A stretch of 64,000 nucleotides of DNA from Chryseolinea soli (GTDB lineage: Bacteria > Bacteroidota > Bacteroidia > Cytophagales > Cyclobacteriaceae), in assembly GCF_003589925.1 (NCBI RefSeq), contig NZ_CP032382.1:6386001-6450000 (forward strand), written 5' to 3'. A program made the translations under genes and the position numbers. Shown one piece after another: positions 8,954-17,237 of the stretch. Below the pieces are notes generated by a model. It searched no databases. It was given only the letters and a program-made list of their open reading frames with translations, and was not told the DNA's origin. Every line of letters starts with the position of its first letter. Within the stretch, counting starts at the first letter, position 1.

Positions 8954-11104
8954 ATGACGATCTTTTCTACGCCCCCGATATTTTTGCGCTCTGTCTTTCA
9001 GAAACGGGTTCTGGCTGTCTATGGTCTGGCACTCGTGGCTTTGTTGGGAAAAACAGATGCCCGGGCACAAGACTCGCTCGCCTCACGCCAACTCGACGCC
9101 GTGGTGGTGACCGCCACCCGCAGCGAGCGCGCGTTGTCGGACTTGCCTGTGCCGGTGACGGTGATCCCGCAGCAGCAGATCAAGAACATGGGATCGCTCA
9201 GGCTCAACGACGTGCTGGCCGAACAAACCGGGCTTACCTTGGTGAGCGATCACGGCACAGGCGTACAGATGCAAGGCTTTACGCCGGAGTACACGCTCAT
9301 CCTCATCGATGGAGAACCGTTGATCGGTCGCACGTCGGGAACGTTGGAGTTGAATCGCATCGCTGTGGGCAACATCCGCCAGGTGGAGATCATGAAAGGC
9401 CCCAGCTCAAGCCTGTATGGCTCCGAAGCGCTGGCGGGTGTGATCAACATCATCACCGATCGTCCATCCGGAACCAACGGAACCTTCTCGGCACGCTACG
9501 GCAGTAACCAAACGGCAGACTTTTCGGGATCACTGAATTATCAAACCAAAAAACTGGGCTTGTATGGATTTGCCAACCGCTACAGCACCGACGGTTATGA
9601 TCTGTCGCCGGAAACGCAAGGCAAAACGGTCAGTCCGTTCACCAACTATACCTATCAGTTGCGTGCCGGGTATGAATTTTCGAAGCGGGTGCGGCTGTCG
9701 CTTTCGGGCCGGTATTTTACGGAAGCGCAGACGAGCATCACCGATATTGGTGCCACCGGAACGCCCGTGCTGCTGGATGGCAAGGGCAACGTCAAGGATT
9801 GGAACCTCAACCCTGTGGTGTATGTCAACGTATCCGACAAATTCAAGACCACCCTTCGTTTCTACAATTCAAAGTACAGCACCACGTCCACACTGAACTA
9901 CCAATCCGACGGTGTGATGTATGACGACACGTTCTTTGATCAGACGTTCACGCGCCCGGAAGTGCAGGGCGAGTATTTCTTCAACCCAAAAAATGTGATG
10001 ACCCTGGGCGTCGGCCGCATTTGGGAAAGCGTAGAGGCCACGCGGTATGATGCCAAGATGAAGTATCAGACCGATTATGCTTATGCGCAATACGAATGGC
10101 AACCCCTTACAAAGCTGAACCTGCTGATCGGCGGGCGATTTGATCATCACAGTGCCTATGGATCGCAGTTTAGTCCGAAGCTTTCGGCGCAATATGAAGT
10201 GAACCATTGGCTTGGCGTGCGCGGATCGTTTGGGATGGGCTTTAAGGCGCCGGACTTCCGCCAGCTTTACCTCAACTTTACCAACTCCACGGTGGGCTAC
10301 ACGGTGCTCGGCTCGCAGGAACTCGTGGCCGGCATCGCCCAACTCCAGGCGCAGGGACAGATCGACCAGATGCTGGCCGACCCCGCCTCCTTTGGCGAGA
10401 TCAAAGCGGAATCGTCGCGTGCTTACAATCTTGGGTTCAAGTTGCAGCCTTACAAAAAGACCTCGGTATCGATCAATGCCTTCCGGAATGACATCAAGGA
10501 CATCATCGACACCAAGCCCGTGGCGCGCAAAACCAACGGCCAATTTGTGTACAGCTACTACAACCTGGCCAAAGTGTATACGCAAGGGCTCGAGCTGGAT
10601 GCCGTCCACACCGTGACGGAGGCCATGACGTTGTCGCTGGGCTATCAATACCTGGTGGCCAAAGACAAATCGGTGGTCGATGAATTGAAGGCCGGCAATG
10701 TGTATGCACGCGATCCTGAAACCAACATCACGCGCCGGGTGAAGCCGGGCGAGTATGGCGGTCTTTTCAATCGCTCGCGTCACATGGTTAACGCCAAGGC
10801 ATTTTACAACCACAGCGCCACCGGCTGGAGCGCCACGCTCCGGGCCATCTACCGCGGCCGCTATGGGTTTGCCGACATGAACAACAACACCATCCTCGAC
10901 GACGACAGCGAATATGTGAAGGGCTACGTCACCGTAAATGTTTCCGTAGCAAAGACCTTTCGCAAATCGCTGCGCTTGCAGGCGGGATGTGATAACCTGT
11001 TCAACTACACCGACCCGCAATACATTCCTTCCGTGCCCGGGAGACTTTTGTGGGCCAGTGTCGCCTATACATTCTCAGCAAAAGACAAATCAACAACGCA
11101 TTAA
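8954..11104 (+). CDS. hmuR: TonB-dependent heme receptor
   Basis: 716-residue outer-membrane receptor. The start at 8954, four bases after hmuS, gives a signal peptide ending at ARAQ; the longer frame from 8876 overlaps hmuS and is rejected. Mature start QLDAVVVTATRSERALSDLP resembles a TonB box region, followed by the plug domain (IEIMKGPSSSLYGSEAL-type motif, here VEIMKGPSSSLYGSEALAG) and a 22-strand barrel ending in an aromatic-terminated strand (LLWASVAYTFS) followed by a short charged tail. It imports heme or heme taken from host or environmental proteins, with TonB-ExbBD encoded elsewhere. Confidence 0.92.
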   Translation: MTIFSTPPIFLRSVFQKRVLAVYGLALVALLGKTDARAQDSLASRQLDAVVVTATRSERALSDLPVPVTVIPQQQIKNMGSLRLNDVLAEQTGLTLVSDHGTGVQMQGFTPEYTLILIDGEPLIGRTSGTLELNRIAVGNIRQVEIMKGPSSSLYGSEALAGVINIITDRPSGTNGTFSARYGSNQTADFSGSLNYQTKKLGLYGFANRYSTDGYDLSPETQGKTVSPFTNYTYQLRAGYEFSKRVRLSLSGRYFTEAQTSITDIGATGTPVLLDGKGNVKDWNLNPVVYVNVSDKFKTTLRFYNSKYSTTSTLNYQSDGVMYDDTFFDQTFTRPEVQGEYFFNPKNVMTLGVGRIWESVEATRYDAKMKYQTDYAYAQYEWQPLTKLNLLIGGRFDHHSAYGSQFSPKLSAQYEVNHWLGVRGSFGMGFKAPDFRQLYLNFTNSTVGYTVLGSQELVAGIAQLQAQGQIDQMLADPASFGEIKAESSRAYNLGFKLQPYKKTSVSINAFRNDIKDIIDTKPVARKTNGQFVYSYYNLAKVYTQGLELDAVHTVTEAMTLSLGYQYLVAKDKSVVDELKAGNVYARDPETNITRRVKPGEYGGLFNRSRHMVNAKAFYNHSATGWSATLRAIYRGRYGFADMNNNTILDDDSEYVKGYVTVNVSVAKTFRKSLRLQAGCDNLFNYTDPQYIPSVPGRLLWASVAYTFSAKDKSTTH

Positions 11105-11134
11105 AATTTTTAACCTTTAATAACCTCCACAAAA

Positions 11135-11764
11135 ATGAACTACAAAACAAAACTAAATGTCGCACTCCTTTTTCTTGCTTCCCTTTCCATCACCGCGTGC
11201 AACGACGACGATGACAAAGAACCCGTAAAACTCACTGCCACCGAAGTGACCGATCTCAACTCGGAGAGCACCACAAAATTCACGCTCTTCAGTTTTAAGA
11301 GCAACGCTGTGGTAGCCAACACCGATAGTATTTCCACCCAATGGGACATCGGCTTCCGCGGCACCACGCTCATTCTCAACGGGGGCACCAGTGGCCCGGG
11401 TCAGGCACAAGGACAAATTGTGAGTGGCATCTTCGACGAACTCACTGAAGCACCCGAGACCGGTTTTGTCTCCGATGCCACGGCCGGAAAAGCCATCACC
11501 GGCAGCAACGGTTGGTATACCTACACAGGCACCACCAGTGTACCCAACCACGCCATTCTTCCCATCGCCGGCAAGATCATCGTGGTGAAGACGGCCGATG
11601 GCAAATATGCCAAGCTGGAGATCATCAGTTACTACAAAGGCAACCCTTCTACTACCACTGCGGAATTTGCAGACCTGGCCACGCGTCCGTTGGCCCGCTA
11701 CTTCACGTTCCGTTTTATTTATCAACCGGACGGCACGCGCAATTTTGAAATGACGAACGAATAG
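11135..11764 (+). CDS. hmuY: HmuY-family heme-binding lipoprotein
   Basis: 209 residues. The lipobox SITAC at the end of the signal peptide predicts a surface or periplasmic lipoprotein, followed by an acidic DDDDKEP linker. The core has the HmuY pattern: WDIGFRGTTLILNGGTSGPG, then repeated beta strands and the ending YFTFRFIYQPDG. HmuY of Porphyromonas strips heme from host proteins and hands it to its receptor; here the gene follows the receptor by 30 bases. No obvious pair of His ligands can be named from sequence alone. Confidence 0.85.
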   Translation: MNYKTKLNVALLFLASLSITACNDDDDKEPVKLTATEVTDLNSESTTKFTLFSFKSNAVVANTDSISTQWDIGFRGTTLILNGGTSGPGQAQGQIVSGIFDELTEAPETGFVSDATAGKAITGSNGWYTYTGTTSVPNHAILPIAGKIIVVKTADGKYAKLEIISYYKGNPSTTTAEFADLATRPLARYFTFRFIYQPDGTRNFEMTNE

Positions 11765-11810
11765 TTATTGAGCATAAAAGATCCTCTCCCATTTTTTAAA
11801 CCTCTTTCCC

Positions 11811-12140
11811 ATGCATAGTGAATCAGACCGCGAGATCCTTGCCGAATCCGTCAATGGTTTTGTGAGCCGTTGCCCGTGTTGCCTTGAATACAATGTGGCT
11901 TACAAAACCGTGTTGCTGGTATTCGATGAAGAGGCCATGTTGCGCTTCTTCGAGTGGGTGCTCTCCTATCGCCATTCGCTCGAAAATTTCCATGTCTTTC
12001 CGCATGGCCGGCATCACATTTATTCGAGCCCCCACAGCAATCTTTTCCTGGTGTACAGCGATGCGGAATTGGACGAGCTTTCCGGCATGTTTGCCGAAGT
12101 CCAAATCCTATTGGAAGCACGAAAGCTTGTGGGACGATAG
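11811..12140 (+). CDS. Small CxxC protein at the end of the heme operon (DUF6686-like)
   Basis: 109 residues, no signal peptide, so cytoplasmic. CPCC at residues 22-25 forms a CxxC-type pair, and the middle is rich in His (PHGRHHIYSSPHSN). It looks like the small protein family found beside heme-uptake genes in Bacteroidota (I believe DUF6686; from memory). The 46-base gap to hmuY and same strand suggest the last gene of the operon. A role in heme or iron handling in the cytoplasm is inference from position and metal-ligand residues. Confidence 0.65.
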   Translation: MHSESDREILAESVNGFVSRCPCCLEYNVAYKTVLLVFDEEAMLRFFEWVLSYRHSLENFHVFPHGRHHIYSSPHSNLFLVYSDAELDELSGMFAEVQILLEARKLVGR

Positions 12141-12302
12141 CTTGTCGGGGCATTTTGTTCTGAGGTCCAGAAATTTGTCAGGCGCGAGTCGGGATGCCCC
12201 GTACTTCTGTCATTTTGACTTTTCCCGGATTCAATAAGCAGCCAAATCTACCTCTGGCATGTACTGGACTTTTTTTTGAGGGAAGAGAAGAAAATTCTTC
12301 CT

Positions 12303-13229
12303 ATGGATGCTTTTTCACAAACGATCATCTCGGCGGTGAACATCGCCAAGAATGCCGTGGTCAAGATCGATGTCTTCAAAACCGTTCAAGGCAAGCTTCG
12401 ACCCGCAGGCTCCGGCTCCGGATTCATCTTTTCGTCGGATGGTTTTGTCTTTACAAACCACCATGTCGTACAGGGAGCAGAGAAGATCATGGTATCGCTC
12501 CTCAATGAAAATGAGATCGAGGCCACGGTCATCGGGCAAGACCCTGATACGGACCTGGCCATACTAAAAATTTACAGCGACGGCTATTCGGTGGCTGCCC
12601 TTGGCGATGCCCAGCAACTGCAAATTGGACAACTGGTCATCGCGATCGGCAATCCCTATGGCTATCAACACACCGTCACCACGGGCGTGGTTGGCGCGTT
12701 GGGGCGAACGTTGCGTTCTCAATCGGGTATGCTGGTCGATAACGTGATCCAATCCGATGCCGCGCTCAATCCGGGTAACTCCGGCGGACCGCTCATCAAT
12801 ACCGACGGCGAAGTGGTGGGTGTGAACACGGCCATCATCACGGGTGCTCAAGGATTGAGTTTCTCTGTGGACATTAACACAGCGAAAGAAGTAGCCAGCC
12901 AGATCATCAAGAACGGTAAGGTCTTTAAGGCGTATCTCGGTTTTATGTTGCAAGAAGTCAACATCACACCGAAAGTGCTGCGTCATTTTCATTTGCCCAA
13001 TCAAAAGGGATTGTTCGTGGTGAGCATCGAACCCAACTCTCCCGCGGCGTTATCGCAGGTAAGAGAAGGCGACATCATCACCTCGTTCAACGGCAAGCCC
13101 ATGAATTCGCTGCAAGAGCTTTTCAAGGAGCTTACAAAAAAGGATATTTTGAACATGGTCGATATCTCTGTGGTCCGCCACACGGAGTTGCTCAACTTTG
13201 GGATCTTTCCCGTTCAAAAGGCGGCGTAA
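12303..13229 (+). CDS. HtrA-like trypsin-fold protease with PDZ domain, no signal peptide
   Basis: 308 residues from the ATG at 12303. The catalytic triad is complete: His54 in TNHHVV, Asp84 in DPDTDLAILK, Ser160 in NPGNSGGPL. A single PDZ domain covers about 215-300 (VVSIEPNSPAALSQVREGDIITSFNGKP-like). Unlike DegP/DegQ there is no signal peptide or membrane anchor; the extra nine residues of the longer frame from 12276 do not supply one. It is therefore probably a cytoplasmic HtrA relative. It stands alone and ends in a strong terminator. Confidence 0.82.
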   Translation: MDAFSQTIISAVNIAKNAVVKIDVFKTVQGKLRPAGSGSGFIFSSDGFVFTNHHVVQGAEKIMVSLLNENEIEATVIGQDPDTDLAILKIYSDGYSVAALGDAQQLQIGQLVIAIGNPYGYQHTVTTGVVGALGRTLRSQSGMLVDNVIQSDAALNPGNSGGPLINTDGEVVGVNTAIITGAQGLSFSVDINTAKEVASQIIKNGKVFKAYLGFMLQEVNITPKVLRHFHLPNQKGLFVVSIEPNSPAALSQVREGDIITSFNGKPMNSLQELFKELTKKDILNMVDISVVRHTELLNFGIFPVQKAA

Positions 13230-13239
13230 ACGCTCGCAA

Positions 13240-13299
13240 AACAATCCCACGAAAGGGGGCGCCTTCGCGGCCACCCATTCCGTGGGATTGTTCTTTTTT
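13240..13299 (+). terminator. Terminator after the HtrA-like gene
   Basis: A perfect twelve-pair stem (AACAATCCCACG with CGTGGGATTGTT) encloses a GC-rich 29-base loop and is followed by CTTTTTT. Confidence 0.85.
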
Positions 13300-13354
13300 G
13301 GCTGGGAGAAGCTGGTGAAATTTCCTACCTTTCATCAAATCAAGCCCCTCTCCT

Positions 13355-13528
13355 ATGATTTACTACAAGCTGATTTTCGGGATCATTTTTTTCTGCTCGT
13401 TTACCCTGCTACTTATCCGCACGGGAAAAAAATCGCACTATAGCTTTTTATATCTCCTGGGCCGATTGGAAATTCTGGTGGGCATCGCCGCCGGTCTGTT
13501 TCTGATCATCACCGCATTCAAGGGCTAA
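13355..13528 (+). CDS. 57-residue membrane protein of unknown function
   Basis: Short open frame MIYYKLIFGIIFFCSFTLLL ending at TAA 13528. It encodes two hydrophobic helices (about 3-21 and 37-54) separated by a basic turn (RTGKKSHY). It begins 55 bases after the preceding terminator and ends 18 bases before the DUF5655 gene, so it probably leads that two-gene unit. Length and composition fit a real small inner-membrane protein; no family recognised. Confidence 0.5.
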   Translation: MIYYKLIFGIIFFCSFTLLLIRTGKKSHYSFLYLLGRLEILVGIAAGLFLIITAFKG

Positions 13529-13546
13529 ACAAACACGAAAGATCAT

Positions 13547-13960
13547 ATGTGGACGTGTCCCCTGTGCCAGCAAACTTTTGTTAACACCAACCAAACCCAT
13601 TCTTGCGGCGACAAGGTGCTGGCCGATTTCCTGCACAACAAGTCCGAGCACACGCTGGCGTTGTTCCGTCATTTCATGGAGCAATATCAAAAAATCGGTC
13701 CCGTCACGCTGCATCCAACCAAATCCATGATCGGCCTGGCCGCAAAAACCCGGATCGCCTACGTCATCCGCCTGGGGCGCGATTTTGTGGATGTTGTGTT
13801 TCCGTTCGACAAGCCTTACGAAGAGAATTTGTGTTTTCAGAAAATAGCCCAGGTTCCGGGCACCTCACAGTACAACCACCATTTGCGCCTCTCCAGTAAG
13901 GAAGATATCAACGCCGAAGTAAAGAAGTTCATGAAGATGGCGTATACGGCGGGAAAGTGA
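13547..13960 (+). CDS. DUF5655-type protein with N-terminal zinc-finger-like motif
   Basis: 137 residues. The start MWTCPLCQQTF and HSCG (about residue 18-22) suggest a small CxxC...HxC zinc site. The rest (TLHPTKSMIGLAAKTRIAYV, then an FPFDKPYEENLCFQKI stretch) matches the DUF5655 style, a domain that in other proteins transports or binds unknown ligands. Cytoplasmic. The preceding 57-residue membrane protein may be a partner. No function can be assigned. Confidence 0.7.
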   Translation: MWTCPLCQQTFVNTNQTHSCGDKVLADFLHNKSEHTLALFRHFMEQYQKIGPVTLHPTKSMIGLAAKTRIAYVIRLGRDFVDVVFPFDKPYEENLCFQKIAQVPGTSQYNHHLRLSSKEDINAEVKKFMKMAYTAGK

Positions 13961-14142
13961 GCAATCCGTTTTATAGACCGATCGAAGTTGATCTCGTTGT
14001 GGAAAAAAATACTCGTCTATACACCCCTGTAGAAATCGCGCACGAATTTATACTCAGTATCCTTCGATTTTAGCCTTCCTGCAATGTTTGCCTGTGGTAT
14101 ACCTTTTGAATACAGCTTGGCAGAACTAACTCAAAACAACTT

Positions 14143-14556
14143 ATGAAAAAGGTATCAATTCTATTGTGCCTGCTTTGCGTCGCCTTTATGGCGGCTCTGG
14201 CACAAGAACCCGCCATCATGTTTAGCAACAAGCCCGGATGGCACAAGATCGGGGAAGTGAAAGCCGACTTTAAAATGGAAAACGAATCCATCGCGGTGAT
14301 GGGCAAAGACAAATTCAAATCCATTCTCCTTAAAGTGACCGACGCGCCCATCAACATCGCCAATGTAGAGGTCATCTATGAGTCGGGCGATAAGGAGAAT
14401 TTCGACGTGAAGAACGAGATGAAACCCAACTCCGAAACACGCGTGATCGACCTGAAGAGTCCCAACCAGGAGATCAAAAAAGTGGTCTTCACCTACAAGA
14501 CCTTGCCGAATAGTCAAGCCGACAAGGCCCACGTGGAACTGTACGGTCTGAAATAA
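14143..14556 (+). CDS. Secreted beta-sandwich protein (DUF2541-like)
   Basis: 137 residues with a clear signal peptide (cleaved after AALAQ). The mature protein is short and beta-rich: WHKIGEVKADF, DKFKSILLKVTDAPINI, NVEVIYESGD, KKVVFTYKTLP, which resembles the periplasmic DUF2541/YaaI group. No catalytic motif. Single gene with its own terminator just downstream. Confidence 0.65.
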   Translation: MKKVSILLCLLCVAFMAALAQEPAIMFSNKPGWHKIGEVKADFKMENESIAVMGKDKFKSILLKVTDAPINIANVEVIYESGDKENFDVKNEMKPNSETRVIDLKSPNQEIKKVVFTYKTLPNSQADKAHVELYGLK

Positions 14557-14578
14557 TCTCTTGTCCCGTTTTCATGTA

Positions 14579-14611
14579 AAGAGGACGCGCTGTAAGGCCG
14601 TCCTCTTTTTT
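14579..14611 (+). terminator. Terminator after the secreted protein gene
   Basis: Stem AAGAGGACG with CGTCCTCTT around a ten-base loop, followed by a T run. Confidence 0.85.
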
Positions 14612-14652
14612 ATGGTTGGGAATTTATTCAACTTGCTGTAAAATAAGTCGTC

Positions 14653-15120
14653 ATGTCTCTGATCACTGCCGGAATGCTGATGTGCCGGAACGCTTCGAGT
14701 GCACTTGAATTTTTTCTTGTACACCCGGGCGGACCTTTCTTTGCACGCAAAAACGAAGGTGCCTGGAGCATTCCCAAAGGCATGCCCGACCAAACCGAAG
14801 ACCTGCTCGTCGCCGCGCAACGCGAATTTTTTGAAGAGACGGGCATCACGCCGACTCCGCCGTTTCATTCTTTGAAATCTACAAATTTGAAAAGCGGCAA
14901 GATCATGCATGTGTGGTTGTTCACCGGCGATTGGGATCCGTCCAGCGGCATTGTTTCCAATACGTTCTCCCTGGAATGGCCGCCGCGATCGGGAAAACAC
15001 AAAGACGTTCCCGAGGTGGACCGCGCCGAATGGATGTCCTACGAAAAGGCAAAGGAGATGATCAATCCGCACCAGGCGATTTTTTTGGACCGGGCGTGCG
15101 AATTTTATTCCAAGGCATAG
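14653..15120 (+). CDS. Nudix hydrolase
   Basis: 155 residues. A full Nudix box begins at Gly43 (GMPDQTED) and ends REFFEETGI at 57-65, with the metal-binding REFxEE core intact. The family cleaves nucleoside diphosphates linked to another group, with Mg2+; this branch (ending YEKAKEMINPHQAIFLDR) resembles uncharacterised NTP pyrophosphohydrolases related to MutT. Cytoplasmic single gene, convergent with the MarR gene. Confidence 0.85.
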   Translation: MSLITAGMLMCRNASSALEFFLVHPGGPFFARKNEGAWSIPKGMPDQTEDLLVAAQREFFEETGITPTPPFHSLKSTNLKSGKIMHVWLFTGDWDPSSGIVSNTFSLEWPPRSGKHKDVPEVDRAEWMSYEKAKEMINPHQAIFLDRACEFYSKA

Positions 15121-15174
15121 TCTCCTTATCAGCTGTTGCCCGACCTATGTTAGACGTCGTCTCGTCTTTCTATC

Positions 15175-15801
15175 TCAAGACCGGTTTGTCTCATTCATGA
15201 TGGCGGTATACATCGCGTCAAACGGTTCGTTTTTCAATTGCACCGCCAGCTGGGAATGCTTTTTCTCCTGGGGCGACAAGAGCTGACAACACAAGTCGAT
15301 CGTGTCGTCGGGGAGTCCACTGAAGATCATGTCGTTTACTTTGGCGGCCTTGCGAATGCATGACTGCAGTTTGCGCGTTCCCTTTTCGGTGAGTTTCACC
15401 AGCTTGGCGCGGCCGTCGTCGGGATCGGCCCGTTCTTTTATAAAGCCTTCGGCGATGAGGGTGTTGATGGCCAGCATGCCCGTGGTGGTTTCTGCAAAGT
15501 GATATTGGATCAATGCCATCTTTTTCACTTCGCCCAATTGGTTCAAGCTGTTGAGATAGTAGAAACTATCGGGCGTGGGCAGCTGCAAGTCTGCCATCGC
15601 GGCGCGGTGATAAAGTGCATAGGCGCTGGAGAGCCGGCCAATGATGCGCGCCAACTGACCGGGCTTGTCTTTCTCTTTTTTTCCACCATCACGCGCTTTC
15701 GTCCGGGCAGCCAAATAGCTTGCAAAGGCCTCCAGCGTTGGATTTGGATGATGCTCTTCAAATTTGGACCATTCGGAAACGAGTTCGATCAGCGGCTTCA
15801 T
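15175..15801 (-). CDS. MarR-family transcriptional regulator
   Basis: 208 residues, longer than the usual 140-160 because of an N-terminal extension. The winged helix is clear: recognition region HFAETTTGMLAINTLIAEGFI and wing RADPDDGRAKLVKLTEKG. The start codon lies two bases from a TATTATATTTTGG-type site that recurs inverted in the divergent intergenic region, so it probably represses itself and the adjacent TIM-barrel gene. Confidence 0.85.
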   Translation of the reverse strand: MKPLIELVSEWSKFEEHHPNPTLEAFASYLAARTKARDGGKKEKDKPGQLARIIGRLSSAYALYHRAAMADLQLPTPDSFYYLNSLNQLGEVKKMALIQYHFAETTTGMLAINTLIAEGFIKERADPDDGRAKLVKLTEKGTRKLQSCIRKAAKVNDMIFSGLPDDTIDLCCQLLSPQEKKHSQLAVQLKNEPFDAMYTAIMNETNRS

Positions 15802-15803
15802 CT

Positions 15804-15901
15804 ATTATATTTTGGGTATAATTTACTAAACAAAATATCATTTTGGTATTATTTATTACATTTCAGAAATACTTTAATGAATTTTATAACCAAAATATAA
15901 T
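15804..15901. promoter_or_regulatory. Divergent operator region with inverted copies of an AT-rich site
   Basis: ATTATATTTTGGGTATAA begins at 15804; its inverted counterpart TTATAACCAAAATATAAT ends at 15901. A third partial copy (ATTTTGGTATTAT) lies near 15839-15852. The sites flank the start codons of both divergent genes, the usual layout for a MarR operator. Confidence 0.6.
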
Positions 15902-15907
15902 TTATTT

Positions 15908-16876
15908 ATGAAACGCACTCCCAGCCATTCGTTCACTTTCGGAATCTATCCAGGGGGCATGAGCGGGACTGACAAGGGCCTCACCACGGGCCCGGCCGAT
16001 TCGGCCCAGGCCATTGAAAACGCTTTGCGCATCCTGCAAGGTGATGTTCCCTCCTTTCTCGTTCGCGCTTATATTCCCTACAAATCAGGGCGAGCGGCCG
16101 TCCATCCCACCCCAGTTCAACCCAGTCAATACGCCAAAGAAAACCGGTTGCTGGATCTTGTACTCTGCTTTCAAAGTGATGAGGAAGACATGTCCACTTG
16201 GAAGGCCTTTATCCGCGACACGATTCGAAAGTATGGTGCACGACTGGCTAAACTCCAAGTCACCGAAGAGGCCAACGCCAACCTCCCTTCGCTGGACGGT
16301 TTTTACAAACATTCACGCAAAGCCTTAGTCGAAGGCATCGTCGCCGCCAAAGAAGAAATACAAACCCTGGGACTGCAAACGATCGTCGGTTTCAACGCCA
16401 CGCCCGACTTCAACCCCGAAAAAAAATTCTGGCTCGAGATCGCTTCGCTGGCTACTCCCGCATTCTATGACGCCCTCGACTATGTTGGCTTGGACTTTTT
16501 CCCCGATGTATTCAGACCTATCGCCGGCGAAGATCTGGAAGGCCCCATCACGGGACTCATCGCCATGTTCAGGGCGGACATCGGGCAGGCTGGCATTCGC
16601 AGTACCATTCCTTTGCATATCACCGAAAACGGCTGGCCAACCCACCATGATCGCACGGAACAACGGCAGGCGGCACAGCTGGAAAAAATCATTCGTATCG
16701 TACACCGTCATCGGGAAACTTTTCACATCACGCACTACGAGCTCTTTGCCCTTCGCGATGCCGACAGTAATGTGCAGGACCTTTTCTATCAGTTCGGTAT
16801 TCTGCGCGACGACTACTCACCGAAGCTGGCGTTTGAAATGTATCGCAAAATCGTCGCAGAGCTCACGATCGCGTGA
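15908..16876 (+). CDS. Cytoplasmic TIM-barrel glycoside-hydrolase-like protein
   Basis: 322 residues without signal peptide. Clan GH-A features are visible: LQVTEEANAN with Glu120/Glu121 at the position of the acid/base, and HITENGWPT with Glu240 at the position of the nucleophile. Substrate unknown; the distance between the two Glu residues (about 120) is normal for this clan. Divergent from, and probably controlled by, the MarR gene. Because the protein lacks export signals it would act on an imported small glycoside or could have lost activity. Confidence 0.6.
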   Translation: MKRTPSHSFTFGIYPGGMSGTDKGLTTGPADSAQAIENALRILQGDVPSFLVRAYIPYKSGRAAVHPTPVQPSQYAKENRLLDLVLCFQSDEEDMSTWKAFIRDTIRKYGARLAKLQVTEEANANLPSLDGFYKHSRKALVEGIVAAKEEIQTLGLQTIVGFNATPDFNPEKKFWLEIASLATPAFYDALDYVGLDFFPDVFRPIAGEDLEGPITGLIAMFRADIGQAGIRSTIPLHITENGWPTHHDRTEQRQAAQLEKIIRIVHRHRETFHITHYELFALRDADSNVQDLFYQFGILRDDYSPKLAFEMYRKIVAELTIA

Positions 16877-17040
16877 GCGCAACATTTTTCGAATGTGATT
16901 TTCACTGAGGAAATTTTACCCCATTGAGGCATAATGCCGCGGGAGGTTGTCGACATCGGCTTCGGGGACGCTCTTAATCCGTGGGCGTATCTAACGGCAT
17001 GAATTTTACGGTGTACTAAGCGTACCAAGCATTTACGATC

Positions 17041-17223
17041 ATGAAAACTTCACAAAAAAACCAACCGGCGCACAACGTACACACGCCCACGCCACCGCAA
17101 GTGATGGATCCATCGCGTCACGGAAAGCAGAATAAAAATTCAAACCGGCCGAAGGATGCCAAGTCAAAAAAAATGCAGGAGGAGCTCGAAGATAGAAAGC
17201 TTGCTCCACGGGAAGAACTGTAG
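17041..17223 (+). CDS. Possible 60-residue hydrophilic protein
   Basis: Very polar frame (Lys, Asn, Pro, Glu rich; e.g. GKQNKNSNRPKDAKSKKMQ), predicted disordered. It starts with ATG after a gap of 164 bases and ends 14 bases before a convergent gene. Similar short Lys-rich proteins are common in soil Bacteroidota, but nothing in the sequence proves translation. Confidence 0.4.
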   Translation: MKTSQKNQPAHNVHTPTPPQVMDPSRHGKQNKNSNRPKDAKSKKMQEELEDRKLAPREEL

Positions 17224-17237
17224 TCGCGACGAAGGGC

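Noticed and set aside
9869..11020. 383-codon open frame on the minus strand
   Set aside because: It is the exact antisense of the TonB receptor gene, which has clear family sequence. Such long shadow frames are common in GC-rich third positions.
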